DNA from: Paracoccaceae bacterium
GTDB lineage: Bacteria; Pseudomonadota; Alphaproteobacteria; Rhodobacterales; Rhodobacteraceae
Direction: 5' to 3'
DNA length: 7,252 nt
Assembly (NCBI GenBank): GCA_007128995.1
Contig: SKWJ01000243.1
Span: 1-7,252, forward strand
The notes beneath the pieces were generated by a model that had not been told where the DNA came from, ran no database searches, and saw only the letters and a list, made by a program, of their open reading frames with translations. Each line of letters opens with the position of its first letter. Positions within the stretch are counted from its first letter, which is position 1. Positions 4,446 through 7,252 of the stretch are shown here, one piece after another. A program made the translations under genes and the position numbers.

Positions 4446-5768
4446 ATGACAGAGTTCGAGCAGATGAAGGCGAGCCGCAGAGGGTTTATCGGGCTTGCAG
4501 CAGGGGGGAGCGCCGCGCTGGCCTTTGGTGCCGGGGCTGCGCAGGCGTCACGCCAGCGCACCAATGCAAGGATTCTGATCCTTGGCGCAGGCGCGGGCGG
4601 TGCTGCCATCGCCAACAGGCTGACAGATCGACTCGACGGTGCGCAGATCACGGTGCTCGATGGCCGGGCGCAACATTGGTATCAGCCGGGCTTTACCCTG
4701 ATCGCAACAGGTTTGCGTAAAGCGGAGTATGCAACATCGACCACCGAGCAATGGTTGCCACGCGGGATCACCTATGTAAACGAATACGCTGCCGAAATCG
4801 ATCCGGACGCCAATCGCGTCATCACCACCGGCGGGCAACGTATCGAGTATGACTACTTGATCGTGGCAACTGGGCTGACGCTCGACTGGGGGGCGATAGA
4901 AGGGTTTGATCTGTCATTGATCGGCCCTGAGCATGGTGTTTCGGCGCATTATGCAAGCCCCGAGGCGGCCGAGAAGAGCTGGCATGCGCTGGACAGATTT
5001 ACCGATCAGGGTGGAGTCGGGCTGTTCGGTCGCCCGGCCACCGAAATGAAATGTGCAGGGGCGCCGCTCAAGATCGTAATGATGGCGGAAGACATTGCGA
5101 CCACAAAAGGCAACCGGAACAAGGTGGACCTGATCTATAATGCTCAGGCGCAAAACCTCTTCGGGGTTCCGATTGTCGATCACCGGGTGCGCCAGATCTT
5201 CACGGATCGCGGGATCGCGTATCGGTGGCAGCATGTGCTGACATCCATGGACCCTGGCGCCAAGACCGCAACCTATACGACACCCGAGGGCGAGGTGACG
5301 ACAGCGTATGACTTTATCAACGTTGTCCCACCGCAACGCGCCCCGCAAGTGGTCCGCGAATCGGGACTATCCTGGGCGGACAGATGGACTGATCAGGGCT
5401 GGATTGAGGTTGATCAGCAAACCCTGCGCCATGCAAGATACCCTAATGTGTTCGGCATCGGTGACATTAACGGTGTGCCAAAAGGCAAGACTGCGGCCAG
5501 TGTGAAATGGCATTTGCCTGTGGTCGAGGATCATCTCGTCAGCGAATTGGGCGGTCGCGAGGGAAGCCGTGTGTTCGATGGCTATACCTCTTGTCCGATG
5601 ATCACCCGGATCGGCCGGGCCATGTTGATCGAGTTTGATTACCAGGACCGCTTGGTTCCATCATTCCCCGGTCTGATTGCGCCACTGGAAGAATTGTGGA
5701 TCTCATGGCTGATGAAGGAAGTCGCCCTGAAAGCGACATATAACGCGATGCTGCGCGGGCGCGCCTGA
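4446..5768 (+). CDS. sqr: Sulfide:quinone oxidoreductase, type II-like, with Tat signal peptide
   Basis: Protein of 440 aa, a FAD-dependent oxidoreductase that would oxidise sulfide to sulfane sulfur and reduce membrane quinone. SRRGFIG (residues 10-16), a hydrophobic stretch and AQA-S (cleavage near 34/35) form a twin-arginine signal, implying export to the periplasmic face already folded with FAD. The Rossmann motif ILGAGAGG follows at 45-52. The redox cysteines are Cys203 in KCAGAPLKI and Cys383 in GYTSCP, both in contexts typical of type II SQR and unlike flavocytochrome c FccB. A second FAD segment, GIGDINGVPKGKTA, is at 337-350. The C-terminal LEELWISWLMKEVALK region looks like amphipathic helices for monotopic membrane binding. 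It is divergent from an Rrf2 regulator and cotranscribed with a DUF5368-type gene 30 bp downstream. Persulfide or another thiol could be the true substrate. Confidence 0.88.
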   Translation: MTEFEQMKASRRGFIGLAAGGSAALAFGAGAAQASRQRTNARILILGAGAGGAAIANRLTDRLDGAQITVLDGRAQHWYQPGFTLIATGLRKAEYATSTTEQWLPRGITYVNEYAAEIDPDANRVITTGGQRIEYDYLIVATGLTLDWGAIEGFDLSLIGPEHGVSAHYASPEAAEKSWHALDRFTDQGGVGLFGRPATEMKCAGAPLKIVMMAEDIATTKGNRNKVDLIYNAQAQNLFGVPIVDHRVRQIFTDRGIAYRWQHVLTSMDPGAKTATYTTPEGEVTTAYDFINVVPPQRAPQVVRESGLSWADRWTDQGWIEVDQQTLRHARYPNVFGIGDINGVPKGKTAASVKWHLPVVEDHLVSELGGREGSRVFDGYTSCPMITRIGRAMLIEFDYQDRLVPSFPGLIAPLEELWISWLMKEVALKATYNAMLRGRA

Positions 5769-5798
5769 GCCGCGGCCCATGTAAGAAAGGATAAATGA

Positions 5799-6155
5799 AT
5801 GGAAGAATTCAGCCTCATGACATTCGTGGCGGTGTTCGAAGAAATGTTCGGACGCGGGCTGTTCTGGACAATGGTGGCGGTAGCTATCGTTATCACCCTG
5901 GCTTGGGTCTACATCTTGCTGCGCGATCGCGCACTTTCGATGCGAAAGTTTCTGCTGGCGCAGCTTTCCATGCCTGTCGGCGGGCTTGCTGCGGTATGGT
6001 TCGTCATGCTGATGACGAATTCAGGCTTGCGCGATATCGGAGGGCCGATTGATTGGCTTGTCCTTCTTGGTGTCTTTGTTGCGGGTGCCGTCGGATTTGC
6101 GATCCTTGTTTATGTGGTCCAGTCGTTCTTGCGGGGGAAAACCGCCGAGTTGTGA
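5799..6155 (+). CDS. DUF5368-type three-helix membrane protein
   Basis: Protein of 118 aa of unknown function; it resembles the small alphaproteobacterial DUF5368 family, recalled without a search. Three transmembrane helices are evident at about residues 20-41, 52-73 and 86-110. A short N-terminal amphipathic stretch contains FEEMFGRGLFW, and LRDRA and GLRDIGGPIDW lie in the loops. There is no cysteine or heme motif; histidine is also absent, which argues against a heme or metal site. Start 5799 has AAGAAAGGA at 5783-5791; an overlapping ATG at 5795 is in another frame. It follows sqr by 30 bp with no terminator between them and is closed by a strong terminator, so the two form an operon. 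Its job may be to anchor or assist the oxidoreductase in the membrane, but that is inference from position only. Confidence 0.85.
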   Translation: MEEFSLMTFVAVFEEMFGRGLFWTMVAVAIVITLAWVYILLRDRALSMRKFLLAQLSMPVGGLAAVWFVMLMTNSGLRDIGGPIDWLVLLGVFVAGAVGFAILVYVVQSFLRGKTAEL

Positions 6156-6180
6156 TTGCACAAGACTATGTCCTGTGATG

Positions 6181-6215
6181 CACCTGCGCCAGATTTCGGC
6201 GCAGGTGTTACTTTT
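6181..6215 (+). terminator. Rho-independent terminator of the sqr operon
   Basis: CACCTGCGCC (6181-6190) pairs perfectly with GGCGCAGGTG (6198-6207) across a seven-base loop, followed by TTACTTTT (6208-6215). It starts 25 bp after the DUF5368-type stop codon and separates the sulfide module from cysS. Confidence 0.92.
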
Positions 6216-6376
6216 GGGTTGGCGCGACGCAGTGAAGAGATTATCCTGCGCGCATGATCCACTTGACCCGCTCGATTTGCTGCTGCATTCCCCGCTGAAA
6301 TCTTGGCGGGCGGTCATTTGTCATTTCTGCGATCCTGACATTTCCCACCCGCCGGGCCTGCGCCTGAGAGGACCGT

Positions 6377-7252
6377 ATGACGTTGATCCGACTCCACAAT
6401 TCCCGTACGCGGACAAAAGAGGATTTCACACCGCTCGATCCAGAAAATATCCGGATGTATCTGTGTGGCCCGACTGTCTATGATCGTGCGCATCTGGGCA
6501 ATGCGCGCAATGTGATTGTGTTCGATGTGTTGTTTCGTTTCATGCGCCATGTCTATGGGCCGCATCATGTGACCTATGTCCGCAATTTCACCGATGTCGA
6601 TGACAAGATCAACGCCCGCGCGGCAGAAACCGGGCGGTCGATTTCCGACATCACCGCTGAGACGATCGACTGGTATCTTCAGGATATGGGCGCGCTCGGC
6701 AATCTGACCCCGACGCATTTGCCGCGCGCCACAGCCTATATCGCGCAGATGATCGCGATGATCGAGCGGCTTATCGCCAAGGGGCATGCGTATGAAGTTG
6801 CGGGCCATGTACTGTTCAAAGTGCGGTCATACCCCGAATACGGACGTCTTTCTGGCCGTTCGATGGATGACATGGTCGCGGGTGCCCGGGTCGAGGTGGC
6901 ACCCTATAAAGATGATCCGATGGATTTCGTGCTCTGGAAGCCCTCTGATGAAGCAGCGCCGGGCTGGCAAAGCCCCTGGGGTCGGGGCCGACCGGGCTGG
7001 CATATTGAATGCTCGGCCATGAGCCATGAGCTTCTCGGCCCGTCCTTTGACATTCATGGCGGTGGCAATGATCTGATGTTTCCGCATCACGAGAATGAGA
7101 TCGCACAAAGCTGCTGCGCCTATCCCGATGCGAGTTTTGCGCGCTACTGGCTGCATAATGAGATGCTGCTGGTCGAAGGCAAGAAAATGTCCAAGTCCCT
7201 TGGCAATTTCTTCACAGTGCGGGACTTGCTGGATCAAGGCTGGCCGGGCGAG
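6377..7252 (+). CDS. cysS: Cysteinyl-tRNA synthetase (3' part outside window)
   Basis: The first 292 codons of a class I aminoacyl-tRNA synthetase that attaches cysteine to tRNA(Cys) in the cytoplasm; the frame is open to the window edge. The nucleotide-binding signature [14 protein letters not shown] (31-44) contains the HIGH equivalent AHLGN. KMSKS is at 270-274. The zinc ligands are all present: Cys30, Cys212 (HIECS), His237 and Glu241 (in PHHENE). These match the E. coli positions shifted by two or three residues. The start at 6377 has AGAGGA at 6367-6372, only four bases upstream, a short spacing. The protein sequence is typical of Rhodobacteraceae. In the 161-bp gap upstream, the only promoter-like element is TTGACC at 6263-6268, without a good -10 partner. 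Confidence 0.97.
   Translation, partial: MTLIRLHNSRTRTKEDFTPLDPENIRMYLCGPTVYDRAHLGNARNVIVFDVLFRFMRHVYGPHHVTYVRNFTDVDDKINARAAETGRSISDITAETIDWYLQDMGALGNLTPTHLPRATAYIAQMIAMIERLIAKGHAYEVAGHVLFKVRSYPEYGRLSGRSMDDMVAGARVEVAPYKDDPMDFVLWKPSDEAAPGWQSPWGRGRPGWHIECSAMSHELLGPSFDIHGGGNDLMFPHHENEIAQSCCAYPDASFARYWLHNEMLLVEGKKMSKSLGNFFTVRDLLDQGWPGE

Noticed and set aside
6263..6291. TTGACC as a cysS promoter -35
   Set aside because: No acceptable -10 at 16-18 bp spacing; noted only as a weak possibility.
6049..6483. Plus-strand frame between the DUF5368-type gene and cysS
   Set aside because: It reads through the terminator at 6181-6215 and overlaps both genuine genes in another frame.
6314..6808. Minus-strand frame of 164 codons at the start of cysS
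   Set aside because: It is antisense to cysS, whose reading frame contains the family signatures.

Overview
The window looks like a chromosomal segment of an alphaproteobacterium, most likely of the Rhodobacteraceae. This rests on the gene order (probable cmk end, rpsA, ihfB, a small LapA-type membrane protein, trpF), on protein sequences that read like Rhodobacter/Roseobacter-group orthologues, on moderately high GC, and on FNR-type TTGAT-N4-ATCAA boxes. No mobile element, CRISPR array, tRNA or rRNA was seen.

Left part (1-3561, all +). The last 12 codons of an upstream gene (probably cmk) are followed by a 306-bp gap. That gap holds a good sigma70-type promoter and, downstream of it, a terminator- or attenuator-like hairpin inside the rpsA leader. 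rpsA (30S protein S1, six S1 domains) ends at a strong intrinsic terminator. A second hairpin and a candidate promoter then lead into ihfB (IHF beta), lapA (LapA/DUF1049 membrane protein) and trpF (phosphoribosylanthranilate isomerase). These three are packed with gaps of 6 and 9 bp and probably form one operon. The trpB gene that usually follows trpF in related bacteria is absent here.

Middle part (3701-6215). An Rrf2/NsrR-type regulator carrying three cysteines for an Fe-S cluster lies on the minus strand. It is divergent from a type II sulfide:quinone oxidoreductase (SQR) with a twin-arginine signal peptide, which is followed by a three-helix DUF5368-type membrane protein and a strong terminator. 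The 229-bp divergent region carries two perfect FNR-type palindromes 68 bp apart. Each can be placed at -41.5 from a plausible promoter, one facing each way. Further palindromic and half-site motifs there could be operators for the regulator. Together this looks like a self-contained, low-oxygen- or NO-responsive module that oxidises sulfide (or a related sulfur compound) at the periplasmic face of the membrane and passes electrons to quinone. The DUF5368 protein is the uncharacterised member and the best candidate for something new.

Right part (6216-7252). After a 161-bp gap with no convincing promoter, cysS (cysteinyl-tRNA synthetase) starts at 6377 and runs off the end of the window.
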